Of a stretch of 64,000 nucleotides of DNA, positions 41,685 through 50,218 are shown piece by piece (the first letter of the stretch is position 1; every line of letters begins with the position of its first letter). The stretch is taken from positions 1 through 64,000 of the forward strand of contig JAFDIV010000022.1 of assembly GCA_019307815.1 (NCBI GenBank). The letters are read 5' to 3'. The translations under genes and the position numbers were made by a program. Below the pieces are notes generated by a model, which saw only the letters and a list, made by a program, of their open reading frames with translations, did no database searches and was not told the origin of the DNA. The stretch is from Deltaproteobacteria bacterium (GTDB lineage Bacteria; Desulfobacterota; DSM-4660; Desulfatiglandales; Desulfatiglandaceae).

Positions 41685-44058
41685 TTGCTGCCTTTCTTCC
41701 CCCAGGAGCCTTTGGCATGGGTTCGGGATACTCGATCCTCTGATGGAAAATGCCGCTAAGGGTCTTATTGAAACTCTTGGCGATTTGGTGCAGATCCTTT
41801 AGAGTTAATTCGCATTCATCAAGTTGGCCGTCGGAAAAGATACGATTTATGATTCTTTGTACCAACCCTTGAATTCGAGCAGGTGTCGGGTCAACGAGTG
41901 TTTTGGATGCCGCTTGAACCGCATCGGCCAGCATAACCAGCCCGGCTTCTTTGGTTTGGGGCTTGGGACCAGGATAGCGGAAGTCCTCTTCTTTGATTTG
42001 GGGGGCCTTGTCTGATCGGTGCTCGGCCTGCTCCTTTGCCTTTTCATAAAAATAGGTGATCAAGCTGGTGCCGTGGTGTTGGCGAATAATGTCGATGATA
42101 GGCTGACCGAGCTTATGTTTCATGGCCATCTCCACGCCGTCTTTGACATGGGAGATCAGAATCAGACTGCTCATTGATGGGGCTAGCTTTTCATGTTTGT
42201 TTTGGCCATTTATTTGGTTTTCGATAAAGTATAGAGGCTTTTTCATTTTTCCGATATCGTGGTAATAGGCCGCCACTTTTGCCAAAAGCGGGTTGGCGCC
42301 AACGGCCTTGGCAGAGGCCTCTACCATCTGGCTGACGATAACACTGTGGTGATAGGTGCCGGGGGCCTGTACCATGAGCTGCCTAAGCAATGGCTGGTCT
42401 AGGCTTGCCAGCTCCAGTAGCTTGATGTCTGTGGTATATCCAAAGGCCATTTCAATGAGCGGCACACTGCCTGTTGTAATGACTGCAACGAGGATCCCTC
42501 CAAAAAAGGCTGTGGCAGATGCAACAAGGGGCTCCACAGTGTAAAAGAAGCCATGGAGGGTCTCAATGGCTATTGCCAATACCATATTGATGAGCCCAAC
42601 CTTTAACCCTGTTTTGATGAAAACCCCTCTTTCCCTGCACTCTCTCATACCATGGGCAGCAAGCAGACTGCCGATGAGAAAATAGACAAAGAATTCCACC
42701 TGCCCGCCTAAGACCAATGCCGTAAGAACAGACAAAAGAACCGAAAATCCGGCCGCTATTCGGATTCCTTGGAACAGGGATACAAGCATTGGGCCGCTTG
42801 CAATTGGAATTGCGAAAATAAGGGCACGCGAGGTTACAAAAGGAAATCCCCTTGCTATCTCAGAGGCAATAAAGTTGGCGGCCATTGCTATAAGGAAAAA
42901 GACAATAAGAATCAGTGCTTGAAACAGCAAGTCCCTCTTTTTGCCCATAGTTTGTAGAGTGGTTGGCGTGGTCACAAGATAGAAAGAGAAAAGAAGGAAG
43001 CCCACAAGCACGGCCATTGCAGGAATATGGCCCAAGAATTTGTCCTTGTTGAGGAACTTGTATTCCTCGGCCAGTTTAAGGAGGTGTTCTTCCCGAATGG
43101 GTTCCCCTTCACGAACGATCATTTCGCCCTTTTTGACCTTAAAGTATACGGGTCTAACTGATTTTCTTGCAGCATCCTTGCGAAGCTCTGTTTCCCTTTT
43201 GTTAAAGGTGACATTGGGCTTGAGCAACGCAAGTGCCAAGGTGAGGCCAACCTGTTTCAGTTCGGGGGGCAGTAAGGGGCGATTGGTCTTTTCCCATTTT
43301 TGTCTTATAAGGCGCTTGGCCTCAGTTAAATCGAAAAATCTGCTCGCATCCGCGACCATTATCTCTCTATCATTAAGGATATTATGGAGGACTAGTCCAT
43401 GGGTTGCATGGCCAAGGATTTCCTTTTTATTGAGCACTATTCCCTTTCGAAGAACAGGAGCCAAGAGCCGTATCACAAGATTTTCCACTTCCACCGGAAA
43501 GGTACTTTTCTCTAATTTTTGGAAAAGGGTATCATCTGGAGGAATTTCGAGGATTTCATAAAATTTTTCTTTCGAGAAGGTTTCCTGCGTATCCCCGGGT
43601 TTTGCAGGCTGGCTGGAAGAGACACCTTTGGGGGAAATCTCTTGATCCTTTTCTAGGGAGGCAAGGGAACGCCGGGCTGTTGCAAATGCCTCTTTTATTC
43701 TATTGATGGCATTGGAACCAGACGGGTCAAAGTCATAAACAGGAGGTGCCTCTTTTACGGCCTTTATCCTGTTCTTTTCCGTCAGTGTTGTGTCTTCAAT
43801 CAGAAATTCATGGCTTGCCTTGATATCCCTTTGGGCGATGTCACCCAGTTTGTACTGCTTGGGCTTGCTTAGCAGACCAGGATATAGCAATACGGCGATG
43901 ATAATACTGAGAAAAACCGTCACTCCCCACCTGGTGAGCTCGTAACGGGCGTTTGATTTTCCCTTTGTCTCGTTTTTAATGGACAGACGGCGTTCCTGTT
44001 CGCCCCTTTTGGGGGGCTTGCCGGTCCAAATCTTTTTTCCTGGTTTTTTTTCAGCCAT
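41584..44058 (-). CDS. 7TM-HD phosphohydrolase (PgpH-like)
   Basis: The protein has 824 residues from ATG 44058. Family members are membrane HD phosphodiesterases; the characterised ones hydrolyse c-di-AMP. An N-terminal extracytoplasmic 7TMR-HDED domain is followed by about seven membrane helices (about 350-540) and a cytoplasmic HD domain with AAYYHDIGKMKKPLYF, whose His-Asp pair is the metal site. The neighbours phoH and ybeY are the usual ones. The frame can be extended 13 codons upstream to TTG 44097; the true start is uncertain. Confidence 0.88.
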   Translation of the reverse strand: MAEKKPGKKIWTGKPPKRGEQERRLSIKNETKGKSNARYELTRWGVTVFLSIIIAVLLYPGLLSKPKQYKLGDIAQRDIKASHEFLIEDTTLTEKNRIKAVKEAPPVYDFDPSGSNAINRIKEAFATARRSLASLEKDQEISPKGVSSSQPAKPGDTQETFSKEKFYEILEIPPDDTLFQKLEKSTFPVEVENLVIRLLAPVLRKGIVLNKKEILGHATHGLVLHNILNDREIMVADASRFFDLTEAKRLIRQKWEKTNRPLLPPELKQVGLTLALALLKPNVTFNKRETELRKDAARKSVRPVYFKVKKGEMIVREGEPIREEHLLKLAEEYKFLNKDKFLGHIPAMAVLVGFLLFSFYLVTTPTTLQTMGKKRDLLFQALILIVFFLIAMAANFIASEIARGFPFVTSRALIFAIPIASGPMLVSLFQGIRIAAGFSVLLSVLTALVLGGQVEFFVYFLIGSLLAAHGMRECRERGVFIKTGLKVGLINMVLAIAIETLHGFFYTVEPLVASATAFFGGILVAVITTGSVPLIEMAFGYTTDIKLLELASLDQPLLRQLMVQAPGTYHHSVIVSQMVEASAKAVGANPLLAKVAAYYHDIGKMKKPLYFIENQINGQNKHEKLAPSMSSLILISHVKDGVEMAMKHKLGQPIIDIIRQHHGTSLITYFYEKAKEQAEHRSDKAPQIKEEDFRYPGPKPQTKEAGLVMLADAVQAASKTLVDPTPARIQGLVQRIINRIFSDGQLDECELTLKDLHQIAKSFNKTLSGIFHQRIEYPEPMPKAPGGRKAANGNTDQMAAGDSRNQRSGNKTKNGESLRRLGLS

Positions 44059-44102
44059 TGTCTTTAGAATCCAATCCTGGCAGTCAAACCAGTACAATTG
44101 TA

Positions 44103-45107
44103 TTAGTAACGTGGTTTCTCTGGTTGTCTTTTTTGCTCGAGTTTATCATAGGCCTCAATAATTTCTTGTACAAGAGGGTGACGAATGACATCCTCCTTTG
44201 AAAAATAGACAAACCGGATCCCGTTGATATGGCTCAATATTTCTCGCGCCTCTATAAGGCCTGAGATTTTTCCTTCGGGCAAATCGGTCTGTGTTATGTC
44301 TCCAGTGATTACCGCCTTTGAACTGAACCCAAGGCGGGTCAAAAACATCTTCATCTGTTCGGATGTGGCATTTTGTGCCTCGTCCAGGATCACAAAGGAG
44401 TCGTTCAAGGTCCGACCCCGCATAAAAGCCAGTGGTGCCACTTCAATGACCCCCTGTTGAATAAGGCGCGAGGCGCTGTCAAAATCCATCATATCGTGCA
44501 ACGCATCGTACAAGGGCCTCAAATAAGGATTTACCTTTTCGTACAGGTCACCGGGCAAAAACCCAAGATGCTCGCCGGCTTCCACTGCGGGTCTGGCAAG
44601 CACTACACGATTAATGTCCTTCTTCAACAAGGAGGCGATGGCCATGGCCATCGCCAGATATGTCTTCCCTGTGCCTGCTGGGCCAATCCCGAACACTATA
44701 TCAAACTTCCGGATGGCATCAATGTATTCTTTTTGGTTTATGGTTTTTGGCGTAATAATCTTCTTCTTGGACGAAATAAAGACCTCATCTCTGAATATCT
44801 TTTTAAGCCTTGCAGACTTGTCATGGCTTAGTATTCTAATGGCATAATCAACATCGTTCGGAAAAAGAGGAAATTTTGCCTTCAATAGATCGTATAGCTG
44901 ATTCAATAATGTCTCACAGAGTTCTATTTCCCAGTCTCTTCCCTCTAAGGTGATCACATTCCCTCTCAGATAAAGAGACAACCCAAGGCGTTTTTCTATC
45001 ATGTGCAGGTGGGCATTACCCTGTCCGCACAATGCCCGAAGTAGGTCGGGATCTGGGAATGTTATCGTTTTGCGAATAATAGAGCCTGATTCTGCCTTTT
45101 TTTCCAA
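44103..45107 (-). CDS. phoH: PhoH-like ATPase
   Basis: The 334-residue ATPase, linked to RNA metabolism and ybeY in many bacteria, has an N-terminal KH-like region followed by Walker A FGIGPAGTGKTYLA near residue 140 and Walker B VILDEAQNATSEQMKMFLTRL near 242. The upstream region contains a perfect 14-bp inverted repeat (45207-45282). Confidence 0.93.
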   Translation of the reverse strand: MEKKAESGSIIRKTITFPDPDLLRALCGQGNAHLHMIEKRLGLSLYLRGNVITLEGRDWEIELCETLLNQLYDLLKAKFPLFPNDVDYAIRILSHDKSARLKKIFRDEVFISSKKKIITPKTINQKEYIDAIRKFDIVFGIGPAGTGKTYLAMAMAIASLLKKDINRVVLARPAVEAGEHLGFLPGDLYEKVNPYLRPLYDALHDMMDFDSASRLIQQGVIEVAPLAFMRGRTLNDSFVILDEAQNATSEQMKMFLTRLGFSSKAVITGDITQTDLPEGKISGLIEAREILSHINGIRFVYFSKEDVIRHPLVQEIIEAYDKLEQKRQPEKPRY

Positions 45108-45206
45108 CCGGCTATTACTCCTTTTTCACGGCCATCACCTTGTCTTTTTACAGGCTACAGGCCACGCCTACTGAAAAATTTTCTAAGCATGCTCCAAAAA
45201 CAAAAT

Positions 45207-45282
45207 ATGGCCAAAATTTCAGGGAATGCCTTTGGAACTTCATTCTTTAATTCAATCCCGTGCCCCTCTGAAATTTTGGCCC
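45207..45282. repeat. inverted repeat in the phoH-yjbQ intergenic region
   Basis: GGCCAAAATTTCAG (45210-45223) pairs perfectly with CTGAAATTTTGGCC (45269-45282) across about 45 nt. No T tract or coding potential; possibly a small mobile hairpin or a regulatory structure. Confidence 0.5.
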
Positions 45283-45377
45283 CTTATTGCTCGCTAGTAT
45301 ACATTAGGCATAGATACGACCCTGACCACTGCATTCAATCCAGATCAGGCCTGTTCTTGTTTTTCGTGCCGGCCCAC

Positions 45378-45797
45378 CTACTCTCCAATGATCTGAACCA
45401 GCACCTTCCGCTGACGGGGACGATTGTCAAAATCCAATAAGACGATTTGTTGCCATGTGCCAAGGGTCATATTACCTCCAATGATCGGAATATGCAAGGA
45501 GGGGCCCAACAAGGCGGCCCTTACATGGGAATACCCGTTACCATCCCCCCACCGCTCGTTGTGTTCATAATAGATATCCTGGGGTGCGAGCCGTTCAATG
45601 GCCTTGCGAAGGTCATTGATTACCCCACTTTCATATTCAATGGTGGTAAGGGCTGCTGTGGAACCTGGTATAAAAAGCGTAACAGCTCCCTCCTTGATGC
45701 CGGAATCTGCAATCTCGCGCTGGACAAGACCCGTAATATCAAGGATATCAGTACCGGAGGTCGTAGTAAGAGATATGGATCTGTTTACGATATCCAC
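45378..45797 (-). CDS. YjbQ family (UPF0047) protein
   Basis: The 139-residue protein is of the YjbQ family, linked to a thiamine phosphate synthase-like activity in vitro. Conserved features include GSTAALTTIEYESGVINDL, HNERWGDGNGYSHVRAALLG and GTWQQIVLLDFD with the conserved histidines. The start is a GTG at 45797, 15 nt after AGGAGG, an unusually long spacing. Confidence 0.85.
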   Translation of the reverse strand: MDIVNRSISLTTTSGTDILDITGLVQREIADSGIKEGAVTLFIPGSTAALTTIEYESGVINDLRKAIERLAPQDIYYEHNERWGDGNGYSHVRAALLGPSLHIPIIGGNMTLGTWQQIVLLDFDNRPRQRKVLVQIIGE

Positions 45798-45833
45798 CAG
45801 CTCGTAAAGAATCCTCCTTTAATCAAAGTATAG

Positions 45834-46233
45834 TGTACAAAAATTTCTGTATCATACGTGAAGATTTGATGCAAGGAAAAGCGTTATGTCTTAAGTGCCT
45901 GAAAACACAATCTATATGCGATGCCGTCACTAATGATCAAGGCTTGGGGAATCCTGGGCTGACAGAGGCACAAGGATGAACCGTTAACCTTTGGGCCCAC
46001 TGGCGATGAAGGATCTATAGCGAGACCGTGACTTGGCTGATCTGATGGATTTCATAATCAGAAGGCCTGGTTCTATTCAATAAACACATGTAGTATGCCG
46101 ATTACCATAGTGCTAGTTCCAAAAACAAGAGGCAGGGCCATTATTTTCCCTTGGTGTAGGCCTTTGCAGGCTATCGAGGGTCTTTGGCCAGAGCGTTACC
46201 ATTTTTGATGATCCGCGACACATGTAGTGCACT
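45834..46233. other. 400-bp non-coding region upstream of cheR
   Basis: No gene is supported. An 11-bp direct repeat ACACATGTAGT occurs at 46084-46094 and 46218-46228. A dyad AGTGC-N6-GCACT (46226-46241) spans the cheR start codon, which could hide it in the mRNA or be an operator. A tRNA-like stretch near 46050 does not fold correctly. Confidence 0.45.
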
Positions 46234-47004
46234 ATGGCACTTACCCGTAAAGAATTTTTAAAACTGAGCAGTCTGGTTTACAAGCAGAGCGGTATTAACC
46301 TGCACGAGGGCAAAAAGCATTTGCTGGAGGCCCGTTTGGGTAAGCGGCTTAGGGCCACTGGTATCTCTTCGGTCCGCCAGTATTTGAAACTCATTGAGCA
46401 GGATAAGACCGAGTTAACCCACTTTTTGGATGCCGTGTCCACGAACCATACCTATTTTTTCAGAGAGAGCCGGCACTTTGAATGTCTGCGGCCAGAGCAT
46501 GTATCCATATGGTGTGCGGCGTGTTCTAGCGGTGAGGAGCCCTATTCAGTGGCCATAGACTGCCTTGAGAAGGGGTTTAGGCCCGCAATACTGGCTACAG
46601 ATATCTCCACTAAGGTTTTGAAAGAGGCACAGGAAGGGATCTATCCCATTGAAAAGGCCAAAGAGGTTCCCCTTAATCTCATGAAAAAATACTTCAAAAG
46701 GGGTGTCGGTAAGTGGGAAGGATACATCAAGATTAAACAAGAAGTACGAGAAATGGTTACCTTTAAACGGTTTAACTTGTTAAAAGGCCATCCCCCGCGT
46801 GAAAAATTTCATGTTATCTTCTGCCGGAACGTTCTGATCTATTTTGATAGGAGCGCAAAGGAAAGGGTAGTGAATAATCTTTACCAGGCCTTAAAACCGG
46901 ACGGCTATCTTATTATAGGAGGGGCCGAAACCCTGAGCGGGATTAATCATCCCTACAAGTATATCAAGCCTAGTATCTATCAGAAGCCGTCGGGCAGGTA
47001 TTGA
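46234..47004 (+). CDS. cheR: chemotaxis protein methyltransferase CheR
   Basis: CheR methylates glutamates of chemoreceptors with SAM. The 256-residue protein has the N-terminal helical domain (LSSLVYKQSGINLHEGKKHL), the FLDAVSTNHTYFFRESRHF block, the SAM motif IWCAACSSGEEPYS and FHVIFCRNVLIYFD. The link before the SAM motif is about 15 residues shorter than usual. No che or mcp genes are near, so it may act on an unlinked receptor. There is no clear ribosome binding site. Confidence 0.9.
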   Translation: MALTRKEFLKLSSLVYKQSGINLHEGKKHLLEARLGKRLRATGISSVRQYLKLIEQDKTELTHFLDAVSTNHTYFFRESRHFECLRPEHVSIWCAACSSGEEPYSVAIDCLEKGFRPAILATDISTKVLKEAQEGIYPIEKAKEVPLNLMKKYFKRGVGKWEGYIKIKQEVREMVTFKRFNLLKGHPPREKFHVIFCRNVLIYFDRSAKERVVNNLYQALKPDGYLIIGGAETLSGINHPYKYIKPSIYQKPSGRY

Positions 47005-47024
47005 TCAGTAGAAATGTAACGTGG

Positions 47025-47333
47025 TCATGTTGCCAGATTGCAAAAGACAAAGACATAATCCTGGTCATTAATGTCGATTACTATGTTGCCTCCCCTTGAT
47101 TCAGCGTAAACCAGCCAAGAGGGTTTTTCCGTATCACAGCATTCGACCTGAGGGGAAAATTTGCCCCTTTTCTTATCGAACCAAGCAAGAAGCATGGGCT
47201 CTGAGACCTTTTGCCTAGCCAATTCGGTGGCCAATTCCTTGGCCTCTTCAAAGGAGAGATCCTGGGCAGCATGACGCACTGAAATAGGGTTTTTGAGGTG
47301 TTTTCTCTCTAAGGGCCTGCATGTATAAGCCAT
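47025..47333 (-). CDS. small conserved protein, possibly AF1514/DUF5619-like
   Basis: The 102-residue protein has a helix (SFEEAKELATELARQKVSEP) and a beta-rich C-terminus (GGNIVIDINDQDYVFVF). The pattern resembles a family of small proteins of unknown function found in archaea and deltaproteobacteria, named AF1514/DUF5619; the match is from memory and unconfirmed. It has no signal or membrane segment. It is convergent with cheR. Confidence 0.6.
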   Translation of the reverse strand: MAYTCRPLERKHLKNPISVRHAAQDLSFEEAKELATELARQKVSEPMLLAWFDKKRGKFSPQVECCDTEKPSWLVYAESRGGNIVIDINDQDYVFVFCNLAT

Positions 47334-47535
47334 AAGTTGAGTCTCCTTGATAAATGAGGTAATTAGTGAATCCGATCCAAATTTTTGCCAATAGCCAGTA
47401 GCCCACCAGCAATTGCCATCTTGTTTAAGATAAGCACAATAATAGGGCTTTCAATGGATCACAGCAAATCCCTGCCGGTTCAAGGGGAAAGAGGTATAAA
47501 AATACTTGACAGAGCTTTGGGGCCCTTGCTATAGA

Positions 47536-47647
47536 GTTGACTGTTTGCGCAGGAAGCGCAGTATTGAAGAGATAAGAAAAGTTGATAATAAAGGCCACGA
47601 AGGCTTTTCTCTGTCAGAAGACGAGTGAGACTTCGTGGTTTTTTTGT
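47536..47647 (+). ncRNA. candidate small RNA or attenuator leader
   Basis: Downstream of the promoter at 47506 there is a short hairpin TGCGC-N5-GCGCA and then CCACGAAG ... CTTCGTGG followed by seven T residues, an intrinsic terminator about 100 nt from the start. The transcript would have no open frame. It may be a free sRNA or the leader of the cbiM operon, whose first gene is 375 bp further on. Confidence 0.4.
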
Positions 47648-47859
47648 CTTTGAGAACCAAACGCCTCTGTGGAATTAATTGGTCTTCGATAATGGATAAG
47701 ATATTTCTGGACGAAATAGCCAAGAGGAAGGGAAAAAGAATACAGAAGCCAGAAGTAAGTAGTCAGCAATCCGGCCGGACGGCAAGCTTGCGGGTAATTC
47801 ACGAAAGAAACAGCGTCTCTTTATGGTTTTGAGTGAAAGAAAATTCCCAAGACGTTACT

Positions 47860-47898
47860 CCCGCGCCCGCCTGCTGCGGGCAGGCAGGCGGGCGCGGG
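47860..47898. repeat. large GC-rich palindrome, related to the mini-element family
   Basis: Arms of CCCGCGCCCGCCTG type flank a core that resembles the palindromic mini-elements (CCCGCCTG...CAGGCAGGCGGG). This is one of the few copies in core sequence. Confidence 0.65.
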
Positions 47899-48020
47899 AA
47901 TGACACAATCGAGCTGTTATTTATGGGCTTAATTTGTGAGGACATCCTGAGTTTGGCTGAACGTTTATATCCCAAGACAAGAGATTATGGGTAGGTGCTA
48001 ACCAAGAAAAGCGAGGAAAC

Positions 48021-48632
48021 ATGCACATCTCAGAAGGGGTATTATCCGCACAGGTCCTGATCGCAGGCGGAGCCATTGCAGCCGCTGGCACAGCAATCGG
48101 GATTAAGAAAATGGATTACGACAAAGTGCCAGAGGTGGCAGTTTTTGCGTCGGCCTTTTTTGTAGCCTCCCTTATTCACGTCCCCATTGGCCCATCTAGT
48201 GTGCATCTCATACTAAATGGCCTTATGGGCTTGGTCTTAGGATGGACAGCATTTCCAGCCATTCTCATTGCACTGCTTCTCCAAGCGGTCTTGTTTCAGT
48301 TTGGAGGCCTTACTACGTTGGGTGTGAATACCGTCACTATGGCCGTGCCTGCTATAGTTTGCTACTTGCTTTTTCACAGGCTTGCCCTCAGTAAGAAGCA
48401 ATGGTTGTCGATTACAGGTTCCTTTGCATGTGGTGCCGGTGCTGTCTTTATGGGGGCGGTTTTGGTGGCTACTGCGCTCGTAACTACAGGAGAGGCGTTT
48501 GCCCCCGCAGCAAAACTTATTTTGCTAGCCCACCTGCCTGTGATGGCCATTGAGGGGATTATAACTGTACTTTGTGTCAAGTTTTTGCGGCGCGTCAAAC
48601 CGGAAATTTTGGAGGCAACGTATGCGAGGTAA
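48021..48632 (+). CDS. CbiM/NikM-type ECF metal transporter substrate-binding protein
   Basis: The 203-residue membrane protein begins MHISEGVLSAQVLIAGGA, the metal-binding N-terminus of cobalt (CbiM) and nickel (NikM) ECF transporters, in which His2 is a metal ligand. Six hydrophobic segments follow. No CbiQ/NikQ (T) or CbiO/NikO (A) gene is in the window, so energising partners must be elsewhere. Its TAA overlaps the start of the next gene by 11 bp. Metal specificity cannot be decided, although the DUF4198 and LbtU neighbours favour nickel or cobalt. Confidence 0.88.
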   Translation: MHISEGVLSAQVLIAGGAIAAAGTAIGIKKMDYDKVPEVAVFASAFFVASLIHVPIGPSSVHLILNGLMGLVLGWTAFPAILIALLLQAVLFQFGGLTTLGVNTVTMAVPAIVCYLLFHRLALSKKQWLSITGSFACGAGAVFMGAVLVATALVTTGEAFAPAAKLILLAHLPVMAIEGIITVLCVKFLRRVKPEILEATYAR

Positions 48633-49239
48633 GGAGAGCACCCACAAAAATGTTTATAGTGGGAATATGGGGGTGGCCATGCTTGTCCTGCTCATAATCA
48701 CCTTTTTCCCAGCGCCTGCCTTGGCCCATAGGGTTTATGTGTATGCCTGGGTAGAGGGGAACAAGGTATATACAGAGAGCTATTTCAGTTCAGGGGATAG
48801 GGTACAAAAAGGGTTGATTCAGGTCTTCGGCCCCGAAGGAAACAAACTGCTTGAGGGTCGCACCAATGAAAAAGGTGAGTTCTCCTTTGATATTCCACAG
48901 AGGACCGATCTTAGGATTGTATTGAATGCTGCTATGGGCCACAAAGGGGAATACCTATTAAAGGCTGACGAATTGGGTGGAGCTTTTTCGCCAAAAACAG
49001 TTGCAAAAGGTCCAAAACAGGCCACGAAGGCCGCTGCTTCGCAAGTAGGAGTGAGCGAGGAAAAGATCAGGGCGATTGTTGAGCAGGCTTTGGATTCCAG
49101 GCTTCAACCCATAGCCCGATCCATTGCCAAAATGAGGGAGGAGAAAGGGCCGGGATTTACTGAGGTCGTGGGCGGCATTGGTTATATCATCGGATTAATG
49201 GGTATTGTGCTCTATTTCAAAAGTAGGAAAAGAGACTAA
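48622..49239 (+). CDS. NikL-like accessory protein of a metal transporter
   Basis: The 205-residue protein has a signal peptide or N-terminal anchor (about 16-38), a carboxypeptidase-regulatory-like beta domain (VYVYAWVEGNKVYTESYFSS), a long helical stretch and one C-terminal membrane helix (VVGGIGYIIGLMGIVLYF). This is the layout of NikL-like proteins, helpers of NikM-type transporters. The start is ATG 48622, overlapping the end of the CbiM gene, with GGAGG upstream. Confidence 0.75.
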   Translation: MRGKESTHKNVYSGNMGVAMLVLLIITFFPAPALAHRVYVYAWVEGNKVYTESYFSSGDRVQKGLIQVFGPEGNKLLEGRTNEKGEFSFDIPQRTDLRIVLNAAMGHKGEYLLKADELGGAFSPKTVAKGPKQATKAAASQVGVSEEKIRAIVEQALDSRLQPIARSIAKMREEKGPGFTEVVGGIGYIIGLMGIVLYFKSRKRD

Positions 49240-49277
49240 TCGGAAAAGGCGAAAGCCAAATAATAAAGGGATCAAAC

Positions 49278-49337
49278 GTACCAGGCCACGAAGGCCTAGG
49301 GCCGAGGAACATGCCCAAGGGCTGGCGTGGCCTTTTA
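49278..49337 (+). terminator. hairpin between the NikL-like and DUF4198 genes
   Basis: AGGCCACG pairs with CGTGGCCT, followed by TTTTA; the loop contains further short stems. It may be a terminator or attenuator, or an RNA-processing hairpin tuning expression of the last two genes. Confidence 0.5.
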
Positions 49338-49411
49338 GTTCGCGTCCATAATTGCGAAGGATCTTTCTTAAACCAATAACTGTGTTTAAGCAAAATAGTA
49401 AAGGAGGTAGC

Positions 49412-50194
49412 ATGATGAAGAGGGTATTGTTTTGTTGTGTTTTGGTAGGGTGTTTCGTGTCTCTATTTAGTGGTATCTCGTTTGCCCATTTTGGCATGGT
49501 GATTCCCTCAGATACAATGGTTATGCCGGGGGACCCCAGGGTGGTGAGGGTGACCATTTCCTTTTCTCATCCCTTTGAGGGCAATGGTATGGATCTTGCC
49601 AAGCCTCGTGAATTTGGCGTGATGATTCGAGGTAAACGGATAGATCTGCTTTCCCAGCTCAAAGAGACAAAGGTGATGGGTCACAAGGCCTGGGATCTAG
49701 AATACAAAATCAAGAGACCTGGGGTATATCAATTTTATATGGTGCCGAAGCCTTATTGGGAGCCCGCAGAGGACAAGTACATTATTCACTATACAAAAAC
49801 GGTGATAGGGGCCTTTGGAAATGAAGAGGGCTGGGACCAAATGGTGGGTCTAAAAACAGAAATTGTTCCCCTGTCCAGACCATTTGGCCTCTATGCGGGC
49901 AATGTGTTTCAGGGGACTGTATTGTTGGATGGAAAGCCTCTCCCGTATGCTGAAGTGGAGGTGGAATACTACAATAAAGACCACAAGGCCATACCGCCCA
50001 CTGATTACATGGTAACCCAGGTAATAAAGGCCGATGCCAATGGCGTCTTCACATATGCAGTGCCTCACTCGGGATGGTGGGGTTTTGCGGCACTTACCAC
50101 TTCCAAGGAAAAGATGAAGTACAGGGGACAAGAAAAAGAGGTGGAACTGGGTGCTGTCATTTGGGTGAAGTTTGAAGGGTGGAATAACAAATAG
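49412..50194 (+). CDS. DUF4198 periplasmic protein (NikK-like)
   Basis: The 260-residue protein has a signal peptide (residues 1-24, ending FAHFGM) and a DUF4198 beta-sandwich typical of periplasmic proteins beside nickel or cobalt transporters. Histidine-containing segments such as SFSHPFEGNGMD may bind the metal. ATG 49412 follows AAAGGAGG. It is in the same transcript as the porin gene, with a short gap. Confidence 0.75.
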   Translation: MMKRVLFCCVLVGCFVSLFSGISFAHFGMVIPSDTMVMPGDPRVVRVTISFSHPFEGNGMDLAKPREFGVMIRGKRIDLLSQLKETKVMGHKAWDLEYKIKRPGVYQFYMVPKPYWEPAEDKYIIHYTKTVIGAFGNEEGWDQMVGLKTEIVPLSRPFGLYAGNVFQGTVLLDGKPLPYAEVEVEYYNKDHKAIPPTDYMVTQVIKADANGVFTYAVPHSGWWGFAALTTSKEKMKYRGQEKEVELGAVIWVKFEGWNNK

Positions 50195-50218
50195 GAATAT
50201 GCCAGGAGGAAGGATGCG

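Larger units (their letters stand above)
47334..48020. other. 690-bp intergenic region upstream of the nickel/cobalt cluster
   Basis: It contains a sigma-70-type promoter (TTGACA 47506-47511, 18-bp spacer, TATAGA 47530-47535), a terminator-like hairpin (47603-47647), a strong GC-rich palindrome (47860-47898) and no convincing gene. A 46-codon frame from 47692 lacks a ribosome binding site. Confidence 0.5.

Noticed and set aside
46030..46080. tRNA-like stretch with TTCATAA and a T-arm-like GGTTCTATTC
   Set aside because: The anticodon stem does not pair with a seven-base loop and no acceptor stem can be drawn, so it is not a functional tRNA; at best a remnant.
47334..48020. Cobalamin or NiCo riboswitch before cbiM
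   Set aside because: No B12-box or NiCo consensus is visible; only a promoter, a terminator hairpin and a palindrome.
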